Below are positions 1 to 9,024 of a DNA stretch of 64,000 bases, piece by piece (the stretch's first letter is position 1; each line of letters begins with the position of its first letter). The translations under genes and the position numbers were made by a program. The stretch lies in assembly GCA_905182065.1 (NCBI GenBank), contig CAJIZN010000001.1, forward strand, positions 1,046,403 through 1,110,402, read 5' to 3'. Source of the DNA: Candidatus Marisimplicoccus framensis. GTDB taxonomy: Bacteria > Bacteroidota > Bacteroidia > Flavobacteriales > Flavobacteriaceae. The notes under the pieces were generated by a model. It was not told the origin of the DNA. It saw only the letters and a program-made list of their open reading frames with translations, and did no database searches.

Positions 1-2
1 TT

Positions 3-176
3 CAATTCTTGATTTTAGGTATCATATTTATTATACAAGCTTTAGTTATATTCTTTACCGTTTCTCTTATTTCAAATAAAATAACAGCTTTATTAAAAGT
101 AGATACTCATTCAAATAGTATAACTTATATTAAATCTTTTGTTTTCATCATCATTGGCCTTGTGATTTTATTATAA
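3..176 (+). CDS. C-terminal fragment of a LysE/RhtB-family-like membrane transporter (truncated by window edge)
   Basis: Frame 3 is open from the window edge: QFLILGIIFIIQALVIFFTVSLISNKITALL...IKSFVFIIIGLVILL*, resembling the terminal TM helices of LysE-type exporters. Confidence 0.5.
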   Translation, partial: QFLILGIIFIIQALVIFFTVSLISNKITALLKVDTHSNSITYIKSFVFIIIGLVILL

Positions 177-196
177 TTAGACTAGATATAAATTTG

Positions 197-204
197 TATA
201 TTTG
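197..204 (+). promoter_or_regulatory. Bacteroidota -7 promoter box TATATTTG upstream of guaB
   Basis: Matches the TAnnTTTG consensus, 29 nt before the ATG at 234. Confidence 0.5.
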
Positions 205-233
205 CATGCAATTAGTTGATAATTAATTGCGAT

Positions 234-1709
234 ATGATAAAATCAAAATTTGTTGGAGAAGGTTTAACCTACGAAGACGTACTCCTAGTGCCTTCATACT
301 CTAAAATTATTCCCTCAGAAGTTTCTCTTAAATCAAAGTTTAGCAAGAACATTAAGCTTAATGTACCTATTGTATCAGCTGCTATGGATACAGTTACTGA
401 AAGTAAAATGGCAATTGCTATGGCTAGTGAAGGTGGTATTGGGGTTATTCATAAAAACATGTCTATAGATGAGCAAGCCAATGAAGTTCGATTAGTTAAA
501 AGAGCAGAGTCAGGTATGATAATTGATCCGGTAACACTTGATGCTAATTCATTAGTTATTGATGCAAAAAATAACATGAAAAAATATAAAATTGGTGGCA
601 TCCCAATAGTTTCAAAAACTGGAAAATTGATTGGAATTGTTACTAATAGAGATTTAAGATTTGAGAAAGATAATTCTAAAAAGTTGTCTGAGGTAATGAC
701 TACTAAAAATCTTATAACTGCCAAAGCTGGAACTTCAATGTCTCAAGCAGAAGATATTTTACAAACTCATAAGATTGAAAAATTACCTGTAGTTGATTCA
801 AAAGGAATACTTATTGGATTAATAACATTTAGAGATATAAACAAACATTCTGAAAAACCAACTTCAAATAAAGATAAACTAGGAAGGTTAATCGTATCTG
901 CTGCTATAGGTACTGATAAAGATTTCTTAGTTAGAGCTGAAAAACTTATTAAATCTGGTGTTGATGCTCTTGTTGTTGATACTGCTCATGCTCATTCTAG
1001 TAGAGTAGGGGATGTTTTAAAGAATCTTAAAGATTCTTTCGATGATGTAGACATAGTAGTGGGGAATATTGCTACAGCTGAAGCTGCAAATTATTTAAAG
1101 GATATTGGTGCAGATGGAATTAAAGTTGGAATTGGTCCTGGTTCTATATGTACAACTAGAATAGTAGCTGGGGTTGGTTATCCTCAGTTATCGGCTATTT
1201 TAGAAGTTTCTGAAGCTCTAAAAAACTCAAATATACCACTGATTGGAGATGGAGGTATTAGGTATACAGGAGATATTTCAAAAGCAATTGCTGCTGGAGC
1301 TGATTCTGTAATGCTTGGTTCTCTTCTTGCTGGGACTGAAGAGTCTCCTGGTGATACAATAATATATGATGGTAGGAAATTTAAAACCTACAGAGGAATG
1401 GGGTCAGTTGAAGCTATGCAAAGGGGCAGTAAGGATAGATATTTTCAATCTGAGGAGTCTGATGAGAAAAAATTAGTTCCCGAGGGAATAGTTGGAAGAG
1501 TTCCATATAAAGGCCAGATAAATGAAAGTATACATCAATTTACTGGTGGACTTCGTTCAGGTATGGGTTATTGTGGGTCAAAAGATATTAAAACATTGAA
1601 AAAAACATCAAAATTTGTAAAAATTACTGGTTCTGGTATTAGAGAAAGTCATCCTCACAATGTTTCAATAACAAAAGAAGCACCAAATTATAGTCCTCCT
1701 AAATTATAA
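234..1709 (+). CDS. guaB: IMP dehydrogenase (ATG at 234 preferred over TTG at 216)
   Basis: [17 protein letters not shown]-domain region, [20 protein letters not shown] active-site loop, [17 protein letters not shown]. Confidence 0.97.
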   Translation: MIKSKFVGEGLTYEDVLLVPSYSKIIPSEVSLKSKFSKNIKLNVPIVSAAMDTVTESKMAIAMASEGGIGVIHKNMSIDEQANEVRLVKRAESGMIIDPVTLDANSLVIDAKNNMKKYKIGGIPIVSKTGKLIGIVTNRDLRFEKDNSKKLSEVMTTKNLITAKAGTSMSQAEDILQTHKIEKLPVVDSKGILIGLITFRDINKHSEKPTSNKDKLGRLIVSAAIGTDKDFLVRAEKLIKSGVDALVVDTAHAHSSRVGDVLKNLKDSFDDVDIVVGNIATAEAANYLKDIGADGIKVGIGPGSICTTRIVAGVGYPQLSAILEVSEALKNSNIPLIGDGGIRYTGDISKAIAAGADSVMLGSLLAGTEESPGDTIIYDGRKFKTYRGMGSVEAMQRGSKDRYFQSEESDEKKLVPEGIVGRVPYKGQINESIHQFTGGLRSGMGYCGSKDIKTLKKTSKFVKITGSGIRESHPHNVSITKEAPNYSPPKL

Positions 1710-1712
1710 TCT

Positions 1713-2552
1713 TTGAAAAGGTTCATTTTAATACTTATAATTTTATTTTCAACAGCTAGCTGTAGTAATTTATCTAATAATAATTCTAATGACCTTGTGG
1801 CAAGAGCAGGTGAAAATTTTTTATATGAAAATGATCTACCTAGATTTGAGTCTGAGGATGATAGTATTAGAAAGTTTATGAATTTTATTGAGTCTTGGGC
1901 AAAGGAAAAAGTCCTTTACGACCTCTCTTTAGTAAACCTTTCTCAGTCAAAGAAGAATCAAATTGATAAACTTGTAAATAATTATAAAGTAGATTTATAT
2001 ATAAATTCTTATAAAGATTTAATTGTCAATACTAGAATTGACTCAGTGGTAACAAATGTCCAAATAGACTCTTTCTATAATCTTTATAATAGCTCTTTTA
2101 AATTGAATGAAAATCTTCTTAAGTATAGGTATGTGAAGGTTCCTAATGATAATATTAATCTAGCTAGAATCAGTAGTAATATCAAAAGATTAACTAATGT
2201 GGATAGAGAATTTTTAGATTCACTTAATTTTCAATTTGCTGATTTAAAATTAAATGATTCTTTATGGTTTACAGAAAGAGATGTTATTTCTTCAATAGGG
2301 TTTATTAATCAACAGAATAAATCTAGATATTTTCTTAAAAATAGATTGTTTACAATTGAAGATTCGCAATATGTCAACTTTTTTATTGTTAAGGATATAC
2401 TTAAATCAGGAAATATTCCTCCATTATCTTATCTTTATGAAAGAATAAAATCAACAATTATTAATCAAAGAAAATTAACTTTACTGCAAAGTCTAAATGA
2501 AGAAATTCTAAATGATGCACTTAAATCAAAGAAATATGAAACTTATAAATAG
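1713..2552 (+). CDS. Lipoprotein, probably a SurA/PpiC-like periplasmic chaperone relative
   Basis: Lipobox-like N terminus (LILFSTASCSN), located directly upstream of a surA-like gene, helical periplasmic-type sequence; TTG start. Confidence 0.55.
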   Translation: MKRFILILIILFSTASCSNLSNNNSNDLVARAGENFLYENDLPRFESEDDSIRKFMNFIESWAKEKVLYDLSLVNLSQSKKNQIDKLVNNYKVDLYINSYKDLIVNTRIDSVVTNVQIDSFYNLYNSSFKLNENLLKYRYVKVPNDNINLARISSNIKRLTNVDREFLDSLNFQFADLKLNDSLWFTERDVISSIGFINQQNKSRYFLKNRLFTIEDSQYVNFFIVKDILKSGNIPPLSYLYERIKSTIINQRKLTLLQSLNEEILNDALKSKKYETYK

Positions 2553-3882
2553 TCTATTTTTATTATTGGCTTTTCAATTATCTTTCTCTCAGGAAAAAAT
2601 CAAGATTGATGGAATATCATCAGTAATTGGTGATTTTATAATACTAGATTCTGATATTGATAAGGTTTTGATTGACATGGAATCTCAGGGGATTTCAACT
2701 AGAGGTGTCTCAAAATGTCAATTACTAGGGAAATTAATGGAGGATAAGCTTTATGCCCATCATGCAATTCAAGATAGTTTAGAATTATCAGACAACGAGA
2801 TATATGACTATGTTGATAGACAACTGGAATATTTCACTGAACAACTTGGTGGAATTGAAAAAGTTTTAGAGTTCTACAAGAAAAAAGATGAAATTACTTT
2901 TAGGGATGAATTATTTGAAATAAATAAAACTCAAAGGCTATCAGAAATGATGCAAGAAACTATTGTTGAAAAAGTTGAAATAACTCCAGAGGAAGTAAGA
3001 CAATTTTTTCAATCGATTCCAATAATTGATTTACCAATATTTGGAACTGAACTAGAGATAGCACAAATTATTATAGAACCTAAGGTTTCTGAAGAGGAAA
3101 ATCAACGAATTATTGATCAGTTAAAGCTTTTTAGAGAAGATATTCTTGAGGGTGGTATGAGCTTTGCTTCAAAGGCACTTTTATACTCGCAAGATCCTGG
3201 TTCTAGAAGTAAAGGTGGCAGATATACATTAAATAGAAAAAAACCTAGAATGGCCAAAGAATTTAGGGATGTAGCCTTTAGTCTTCGTGAAGATGAAATA
3301 TCTGAACCTTTTAAAACAGATTTCGGATGGCATATTCTAGCTGTTGATAAAATTAGAGGTCAAGAAATTGATATTAGACATATTTTATTGATTCCAAAAA
3401 TTTCAAATGAAGAATTAAAATCTGCCAAAGAAAAAGTTGATAATCTTAGAGAAAGAATATTTAATAATGAAATCACATTTTCAGATGCAGCACTAAGATT
3501 CTCTGATGAAAAACAAACTAGATTAAATGGTGGTGTTATTATTAATCCAAGTACTAATGATACTAGGTTTGAGCTTACAAAAATGGATCCTCTATTATAT
3601 TCACAAGTAAAAGATCTTGATGATAATGAAATGAGCATGCCTCTATTAGATAATTCTGATAACAGTGTTTCTAAATATAAAATTCTAAAAATAACAAATA
3701 GATTTGATGAGCATAAAGCTAATTTTTCTCAAGACTATGTTAAAATTAAAGAATTAGCTCTTACTGAGAAACAACTAAAGAGAATCAAAAAGTGGATGGA
3801 AGAAAAAATAGAGGAGACATTTGTTAATATTAATTCAGATAGTACTTATTGTAATTTTGCCTATAATTGGACTAAAGATTAA
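2536..3882 (+). CDS. surA: Peptidylprolyl isomerase, SurA family
   Basis: Signal peptide MKLINSLFLLLAFQLSFSQ, two parvulin-like domains (FGWHILAVDKIRGQEIDIRHILL). ATG at 2536 preferred over 2512. Confidence 0.85.
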   Translation: MKLINSLFLLLAFQLSFSQEKIKIDGISSVIGDFIILDSDIDKVLIDMESQGISTRGVSKCQLLGKLMEDKLYAHHAIQDSLELSDNEIYDYVDRQLEYFTEQLGGIEKVLEFYKKKDEITFRDELFEINKTQRLSEMMQETIVEKVEITPEEVRQFFQSIPIIDLPIFGTELEIAQIIIEPKVSEEENQRIIDQLKLFREDILEGGMSFASKALLYSQDPGSRSKGGRYTLNRKKPRMAKEFRDVAFSLREDEISEPFKTDFGWHILAVDKIRGQEIDIRHILLIPKISNEELKSAKEKVDNLRERIFNNEITFSDAALRFSDEKQTRLNGGVIINPSTNDTRFELTKMDPLLYSQVKDLDDNEMSMPLLDNSDNSVSKYKILKITNRFDEHKANFSQDYVKIKELALTEKQLKRIKKWMEEKIEETFVNINSDSTYCNFAYNWTKD

Positions 3883-4326
3883 CTATTTAAAATACTTTTT
3901 TGGAACGTAAAGCATTCCAAAGCATTCTCCATCTTCTTTATTTATGTTCTTATGGTGTGCTTTGTGTGCTCTTCTAACGCCTTTAGCATATTTATTATCT
4001 ATATTTCTAAATATTTTAAACCTTTGATGAATAAATATATCATGTACAATAAAATATGCTAATCCATATAAACCAATTCCTACAGCAATAGGAAGACCTA
4101 GCCAAAAACCTTGTCCCCAAAGAACTACAAATGATGCACTTAGAAATGCATAGAAGAAAAAGAATAAGTCATTTCTTTCAAACCAAGATTTATGATCTTT
4201 TTTGTGGTGATCTTTATGAAGAATCCAAAGGGGTCCATGCATTAAATATTTATGATTAAACCATGCTGTAAACTCTGTTATAAGAAATGTTATTATTAAA
4301 GTAGAAATCCAAATAATTATATCCAT
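3883..4326 (-). CDS. crtZ: Beta-carotene hydroxylase (fatty acid hydroxylase superfamily)
   Basis: Histidine clusters HKYLMHGPLWILHKDHHKKDH and HDIFIHQRF..RRAHKAHHK; overlaps crtB. Confidence 0.88.
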   Translation of the reverse strand: MDIIIWISTLIITFLITEFTAWFNHKYLMHGPLWILHKDHHKKDHKSWFERNDLFFFFYAFLSASFVVLWGQGFWLGLPIAVGIGLYGLAYFIVHDIFIHQRFKIFRNIDNKYAKGVRRAHKAHHKNINKEDGECFGMLYVPKKYFK

Positions 4327-5165
4327 TGAATAAGATTTAGTTGATACTTAACATAAGAACGTGCAATTACAATAAACTTTTGGAAATTATGAATTCTGAT
4401 CCTTTTTTTAACAATATTTTCAGAAGATGTTCTTTTTAGTTTTTTGAGTAGTTTACTATAATACCTGTAAGCTATATAAACTGCAAACTTTGAGTTTTTT
4501 GGCAGTTTTGCAATTCCTTTAATAGCATTCATAAAGTCTTTTTCAATTTCTAAAATAATTTCTTTTTTAGATTTATCATTAAAATTATTCATATCTATAT
4601 TGGGAAAATATACTCTATTTAAAATTTTGGCGTCATCTCTTAAATCTCTTAAAAAGTTAACCTTTTGAAATGCTGATCCTAATGAAATTGCAAATGGACT
4701 AAGCTGATTATATGACTCTTCAGATCCTTTGACAAAAACTTTCAAACACATTAAGCCAACAACATCTGCAGATCCATAAATATATTTTTTATATTCTTCA
4801 ACTGTATTATATTCCTTTTTTTCTAAATCCATCTTCATGCTATCTAGGAATGAATTTATAAGTTCATGAGGGATTGAGTATTTATTGACAGTATACTGAA
4901 ATGAATTAAGAATTGGATTTAAACTAATTTTGTTCTTTATACTCCTCCATAGCTCTATTTCAAAATCTTCCAATAATTCTTTTTTAGGGAATCCGTGAAA
5001 AGTATCCACTATCTCATCAGCAAGTCTTACAAATCCATATATATTGAATATATCTTGTCTTATTGTCTTTGAAAGAAGGTTACTTGAAAAGTAAAAAGAT
5101 GTGCTATATCTTTTTATTACAAGCCTACTACAATCATTTGAAACTTTATCGAAGATTGATTTCAT
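4317..5165 (-). CDS. crtB: Phytoene synthase (squalene/phytoene synthase family)
   Basis: YGFVRLADEIVDTFHG (DxxxD) and KVNFLRDLRDDAKILNRVYFP motifs. Confidence 0.93.
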   Translation of the reverse strand: MKSIFDKVSNDCSRLVIKRYSTSFYFSSNLLSKTIRQDIFNIYGFVRLADEIVDTFHGFPKKELLEDFEIELWRSIKNKISLNPILNSFQYTVNKYSIPHELINSFLDSMKMDLEKKEYNTVEEYKKYIYGSADVVGLMCLKVFVKGSEESYNQLSPFAISLGSAFQKVNFLRDLRDDAKILNRVYFPNIDMNNFNDKSKKEIILEIEKDFMNAIKGIAKLPKNSKFAVYIAYRYYSKLLKKLKRTSSENIVKKRIRIHNFQKFIVIARSYVKYQLNLIQWI

Positions 5166-5169
5166 ACTA

Positions 5170-5177
5170 CAAAAATA
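5170..5177 (-). promoter_or_regulatory. -7 box TATTTTTG for crtB
   Basis: Reverse complement of CAAAAATA at 5170-5177; only 4 nt before the crtB ATG (5165). Confidence 0.5.
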
Positions 5178-5200
5178 AGTAAAAAGAGTAAATCAATTCA

Positions 5201-5208
5201 TATCTTTG
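5201..5208 (+). promoter_or_regulatory. -7 box TATCTTTG for the 5213 gene
   Basis: TAnnTTTG match, 4 nt before the ATG at 5213. Confidence 0.5.
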
Positions 5209-5212
5209 ATAA

Positions 5213-5989
5213 ATGGACAAAACTTTAATTTATCACTACACATCACTTTCACATCTAATTGAGATTTTTAGAGTGGGAAAGCTCTTTACATCTCAAACTG
5301 AGAAGATGTTGAAAGTAAAAAAACCAGGTCTTTGGTTTACAACAAATTCAAAATGGGAATATTCTGCATTTAAGAGATTTAATGATGGGAAAAAAGAGTT
5401 TGATCTAAATACTCCTGAGGAATTTGAAAAGTATATTGGCTGTGCTAGAATAGTTACAAATCTAAATTCTCTATTTGTAACTTTTGCAAAATATAAACAT
5501 AAGTCAAAAGTTAATCCATTATTATGGGATAAAATGGCTGAAATAGGTAAATCAAAAGGAGCTGACCCAGCAGAATGGTATGCTACATTTACTCCCATGA
5601 GTATAAATAATCTAGATATTGAAATATATGAAAATGGAGAATGGTATAATCTTAAGAAAGAGGGGGGTGAGTTTGACTCAGATTTATTTAATAGAAATCT
5701 AGAAAAAACTTTTGTGTTTAAGCAAGGTAAGGAGATGGAGGAAAAAATGTTAAAAGAACACCAAGCTAATCAACCAAAATCGGATACTGTTACTGAGGAC
5801 ATAGAATCAACTCCAGTAGCTGAGAAAAATATTATCGAGGAGAAACCTGTTAAGGAGGCTACTGTAGAGGAGAAACCTGTTAAGGAAGCGACTGTAGAGG
5901 AGAAACCTGTTAAGGAAGCGACTGTAGAGGAGAAGCCTAAATCAAAAGGAATATTTTCAGGTATTAAAAGTTTATTTAGTAAAAAGTAA
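5213..5989 (+). CDS. Uncharacterised protein: N-terminal YHYTS-type domain, acidic/proline repeat linker, basic C-terminal tail
   Basis: Full-length ORF with promoter box; N-term LIYHYTSLSHLIEIFRVGKL...PGLWFTTNSKWEYSAF; three EEKPVKEATV repeats; C-term KSKGIFSGIKSLFSKK. Confidence 0.75.
   Translation: MDKTLIYHYTSLSHLIEIFRVGKLFTSQTEKMLKVKKPGLWFTTNSKWEYSAFKRFNDGKKEFDLNTPEEFEKYIGCARIVTNLNSLFVTFAKYKHKSKVNPLLWDKMAEIGKSKGADPAEWYATFTPMSINNLDIEIYENGEWYNLKKEGGEFDSDLFNRNLEKTFVFKQGKEMEEKMLKEHQANQPKSDTVTEDIESTPVAEKNIIEEKPVKEATVEEKPVKEATVEEKPVKEATVEEKPKSKGIFSGIKSLFSKK
5837..5939 (+). repeat. 30-bp in-frame tandem repeat (about 3.4 copies) encoding EEKPVKEATV
   Basis: gaggagaaacctgttaaggargckactgta at 5837-5866, 5867-5896 and 5897-5926, plus a partial copy. 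Confidence 0.95.
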
Positions 5990-6133
5990 ACTTTTCTTTT
6001 AAAGATGAGTTAAAGAAAAATCTAAAATATCTTTAATACGTATTTTTTCCTGAATTCACTGAAGAGGATATGCATATACTTTTGTCTTCATAAATACTCA
6101 TATCAAGGTTTTGTGAATCCAAAAATCTAATTG

Positions 6134-6217
6134 TGCCTACGACTGGACTCGAACCAGCACGAGCATAAGCCCACTACCCCCTCAAGGTAGCGTGTATACC
6201 AATTTCACCACGTAGGC
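6134..6217 (-). tRNA. tRNA-Leu (anticodon GAG)
   Basis: Reverse complement GCCTACGTGGTGAAATTGGTATACACGCTACCTTGAGGGGGTAGTG...GGTTCGAGTCCAGTCGTAGGCA; acceptor stem GCCTACG/CGTAGGC, loop TTGAGGG, class II variable arm. Confidence 0.95.
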
Positions 6218-6234
6218 AATAAAAAAATGGGTAG

Positions 6235-6307
6235 TGACCTGGCTGGGGCTCGAACCCAGGACCCTCTCCTTAAAAGGGAGATGCTCTACCAACTGAGCTA
6301 CCAGGTC
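6235..6307 (-). tRNA. tRNA-Lys (anticodon TTT)
   Basis: Reverse complement GACCTGGTAGCTCAGTTGGTAGAGCATCTCCCTTTTAAGGAGAGGGTCCTGGGTTCGAGCCCCAGCCAGGTCA; loop CTTTTAA. Confidence 0.96.
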
Positions 6308-6319
6308 TAAAAAAGAGAG

Positions 6320-6349
6320 CAAATATACTTTTAAATATTCATTATTCAA
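6320..6349 (-). promoter_or_regulatory. Promoter of the tRNA-Lys/tRNA-Leu pair (-7 TATATTTG; -33 TTG)
   Basis: CAAATATA at 6320-6327 and CAA at 6347-6349 (plus strand) give TTG-N19-TATATTTG on the minus strand, 12 nt before tRNA-Lys. Confidence 0.55.
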
Positions 6350-6385
6350 TGATCATTTTATCATAAATTTGTTAAGTAAAACAAA

Positions 6386-6913
6386 ATGTTGAATACAATT
6401 TTTTTAATTGGATATATGGGAGCTGGTAAATCTGCTATTGGAAAATCTCTGTCTAAAAATAATGGTTATAAATTCTATGATTTAGATAAATATATTGAAG
6501 AAAAGGAGGGGAGGAAAATTTCTGAAATTTTCAATCATAATAATGAGGTATACTTTAGAAAGATTGAAAACAGTTATCTAAAAGAAATTTCCTTGATTAA
6601 AGAGAATAAGATAATCTCAACGGGAGGGGGAACTCCTTGCTTCCAGAATAATTTTGAAATAATTGATAATTTACCAAATTCACTTTCAGTTTACTTAAAA
6701 GCTAGTGTTGAAACTCTTACGGCGAGATTAAAAGACTCTATTGAAGAGCGTCCTTTAATATCACATTTACAAGACCCACTTCAATTAAATGAATTTATTA
6801 CAAAACATCTTTTTGAAAGAAGCTTTTACTATGAAAAGTCAAAATTTAAAGTTAAAACTGATGGCTTAGATATTAATACTATTGTTAATTTGATAGGCAA
6901 ACTATCAACTTAA
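6386..6913 (+). CDS. aroK: Shikimate kinase
   Basis: Walker A GYMGAGKSAIGK, FYDLDKYIEEKEGRKISEIF, STGGGTPC. Confidence 0.93.
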   Translation: MLNTIFLIGYMGAGKSAIGKSLSKNNGYKFYDLDKYIEEKEGRKISEIFNHNNEVYFRKIENSYLKEISLIKENKIISTGGGTPCFQNNFEIIDNLPNSLSVYLKASVETLTARLKDSIEERPLISHLQDPLQLNEFITKHLFERSFYYEKSKFKVKTDGLDINTIVNLIGKLST

Positions 6914-7402
6914 ATAAACACTTAATCTACCCTTTTTATCAATTATCACATCTACATGTTCGTTTACAGATGTAGAAAGACTTAAACCTGAGTAATCAAT
7001 CTTTACTGGAAACATTGTCTGATCTCTATTTATTATAACGGAAGTTTTTATTTTAGAAGGGTTGTAAAGCATAAGGTCACTAATTACCATCTGAAGTGTT
7101 TTACCAGTTTGTGATACATCTCCTACTATAATTATAGACTCATTTAAAACATCAAATTTACTATTATATGCTATTGATCCATTATTAATTATTACATCAA
7201 TTAAAACAATCTTTATATCTGAAATTTTATTTATATGGTCTATTAATTTTTGAGATATTAATTTACCATTATCTGAAATACCAAATAAGATAATTTTTGA
7301 TTGATCTATATTATCTTCTAATATCTCTAAACCAATTCTTTGAATTTTATTTTCAATATCAGAGTTGTCTAAAATTAAGTTTTGAACAGCAAGTTTTTTC
7401 AT
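6905..7402 (-). CDS. Phosphoribosyltransferase (PyrR-like)
   Basis: IIIVGDVSQTGKTLQMVISDL resembles the PRPP-binding loop; overall PRT-fold pattern. Confidence 0.7.
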   Translation of the reverse strand: MKKLAVQNLILDNSDIENKIQRIGLEILEDNIDQSKIILFGISDNGKLISQKLIDHINKISDIKIVLIDVIINNGSIAYNSKFDVLNESIIIVGDVSQTGKTLQMVISDLMLYNPSKIKTSVIINRDQTMFPVKIDYSGLSLSTSVNEHVDVIIDKKGRLSVYLS

Positions 7403-7436
7403 ATTAATACTCTTTTAAATAAATAAAGTAAAGTTG

Positions 7437-7444
7437 TATCTTTG
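7437..7444 (+). promoter_or_regulatory. -7 box TATCTTTG for the 7454 gene
   Basis: TAnnTTTG, 9 nt before ATG. Confidence 0.5.
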
Positions 7445-7453
7445 CACTAAATT

Positions 7454-8329
7454 ATGAAGAAAAAACTATTTTTTCTAGTTCCAGTTTTTTTATTATTTCT
7501 TCAATGTAAGAAAGAGGACACCTCTCCAACATACACAATAAGAGATTATAGTGAGCAAGTTATCGTTGATCAAGACTTATTGGAATCCTACTTAAAGACA
7601 CATACTTATAATTATGAAGATTTTAATAATGAATCTGATGTTAATATTAAGTTAGATACTATATCGAACAATAATTCCTCAAGACTTACACTGTTTGAAC
7701 AGGCTAAGATCAAAACAGTTGATGTAACTAACTCTGAGGGTCAGGTTACTTCTCACAATCTATACTACATTATTGCTCGTGAAGGCTCGAATGAGAATCC
7801 TTCAGTTGCAGACTCTGTATATGTTTCATATGATGGAACACTTATTGATGGAAATACATTTGATAATCGTAAGTTTCCCATTTGGATTGATTTAGCAAAT
7901 TCTCTACAAGGATTTAGAGAAGGAGTTTCAGAACTTAGAACTGGAAAATTTACAGAAAATTCAAATGGAACTATTGATTATAGTTCTTTTGGTGTTGGTT
8001 TATTTTTTATTCCCTCAGGTATAGGTTATTTTGAAAATATAAGTTCAGGTATACCTGAATATTCTCCCCTAATTTTTACTGTTAAACTAATGACTCATAC
8101 AGATACAGATCATGATAATGATGGTATACTATCAATTTTTGAGGATATAGATGGAGATAATAAACCATTTGGAGATGATACAGATGGGGACAACCTATGG
8201 AATATGTACGATGTTGATGACGATGGAGATGGGATTCTTACTGTAAATGAAATAGATAAAAACAATGATTCTATAATAGATGATACTAATAATGACGGTA
8301 TACCTGACTATTTAGATCCAGATAACTAA
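7454..8329 (+). CDS. FKBP-type peptidylprolyl isomerase-like lipoprotein with Asp-rich calcium-binding-type C-terminal repeats
   Basis: Lipobox LLFLQCKK; DSVYVSYDGTLIDGNTFD...GFREGVSEL...FIPSGIGY (FKBP); DTDHDNDGILSIFEDIDGDN...DVDDDGDGI...NNDGIPDYLDPDN tail. Confidence 0.85.
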   Translation: MKKKLFFLVPVFLLFLQCKKEDTSPTYTIRDYSEQVIVDQDLLESYLKTHTYNYEDFNNESDVNIKLDTISNNNSSRLTLFEQAKIKTVDVTNSEGQVTSHNLYYIIAREGSNENPSVADSVYVSYDGTLIDGNTFDNRKFPIWIDLANSLQGFREGVSELRTGKFTENSNGTIDYSSFGVGLFFIPSGIGYFENISSGIPEYSPLIFTVKLMTHTDTDHDNDGILSIFEDIDGDNKPFGDDTDGDNLWNMYDVDDDGDGILTVNEIDKNNDSIIDDTNNDGIPDYLDPDN

Positions 8330-8994
8330 TTATTCTTCTTTTTAAACAAACCATAAGGAATATCATAAGATAGATTTAATGATAACTTATTTGTAGTTAG
8401 ATCAACATTAGCATTTTCAAGTTCAACACCATTTGCGTTAATAATTAAAATCTCCTTATTGTTAAGTCCTCTCTCATATCTTAAACCTAAGCTTAATGAT
8501 CTAAATTTAACTCTAGATCCAATTAGTAAGCTTAATGTATATTTATCTTTAATTTCTTCTAAATCAAAGTTACTTGAGTTTGAAAGGCTATATTTAAATG
8601 AAGGTCCGGCAAATACACTTATTGGTCCTAAAACTTTATATCCAAATATTATAGGTACTTGAATATCAGTAGATTTGTATGAATGTTCTGCAATATTAAT
8701 TGATTGGTCTAAAATAGAATTTCCTTCGAAAGCAGTTGCATTTTTAGATTTTGAAAAAATTAGATTTAATTCTGGTCTAATATAGAAAGTAATTAAATCA
8801 ATCTCAGTAAAAACCCCAAATTGAAAACCAGTTGAATTTTTAATATCAAGGTTGTAATTATCAATTTTGTTTTTAATGTTTTCAATTGCACCAAAGTTAT
8901 CATCATTCAAACCAAAGTTAACACCTAAATTACCTTGAGCTGTAAGAGAAGATGAGAATAATATAAATAATAAGAATAAAATAGTTTTTCTCAT
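8326..8994 (-). CDS. PorT-family outer membrane beta-barrel protein
   Basis: Signal peptide MRKTILFLLFILFSSSLTAQG; alternating beta-strand pattern GFQFGVFTEIDLITFYIRPELNLIFSK. Confidence 0.8.
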   Translation of the reverse strand: MRKTILFLLFILFSSSLTAQGNLGVNFGLNDDNFGAIENIKNKIDNYNLDIKNSTGFQFGVFTEIDLITFYIRPELNLIFSKSKNATAFEGNSILDQSINIAEHSYKSTDIQVPIIFGYKVLGPISVFAGPSFKYSLSNSSNFDLEEIKDKYTLSLLIGSRVKFRSLSLGLRYERGLNNKEILIINANGVELENANVDLTTNKLSLNLSYDIPYGLFKKKNN

Positions 8995-9024
8995 AACAAT
9001 AAAGAGCAATAATTATGCCACTGA

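Noticed and set aside
449-724. Minus-strand 91-aa ORF inside guaB, and similar antisense ORFs (e.g. 3360-3638, 5293-5598, 21935-22177, 39019-39321, 51981-52373, 58257-58595)
   Set aside because: Shadow ORFs opposite well-supported genes; sequences have no recognisable domain or promoter support.
3883-5165. Complete carotenoid/rhodopsin cluster
   Set aside because: Only crtZ and crtB are here; no crtI, crtY, blh or rhodopsin gene in the window.
5837-5939. Tandem 30-bp repeats as a possible CRISPR-like array
   Set aside because: In-frame coding repeats with no spacers; they encode EEKPVKEATV.
6040-6133. Short minus-strand open stretch (RFLDSQNLDMSIYEDKSICISSSVNSGKNTY) beyond the tRNA-Leu gene
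   Set aside because: No start codon context or homology that I recognise; too short to support.
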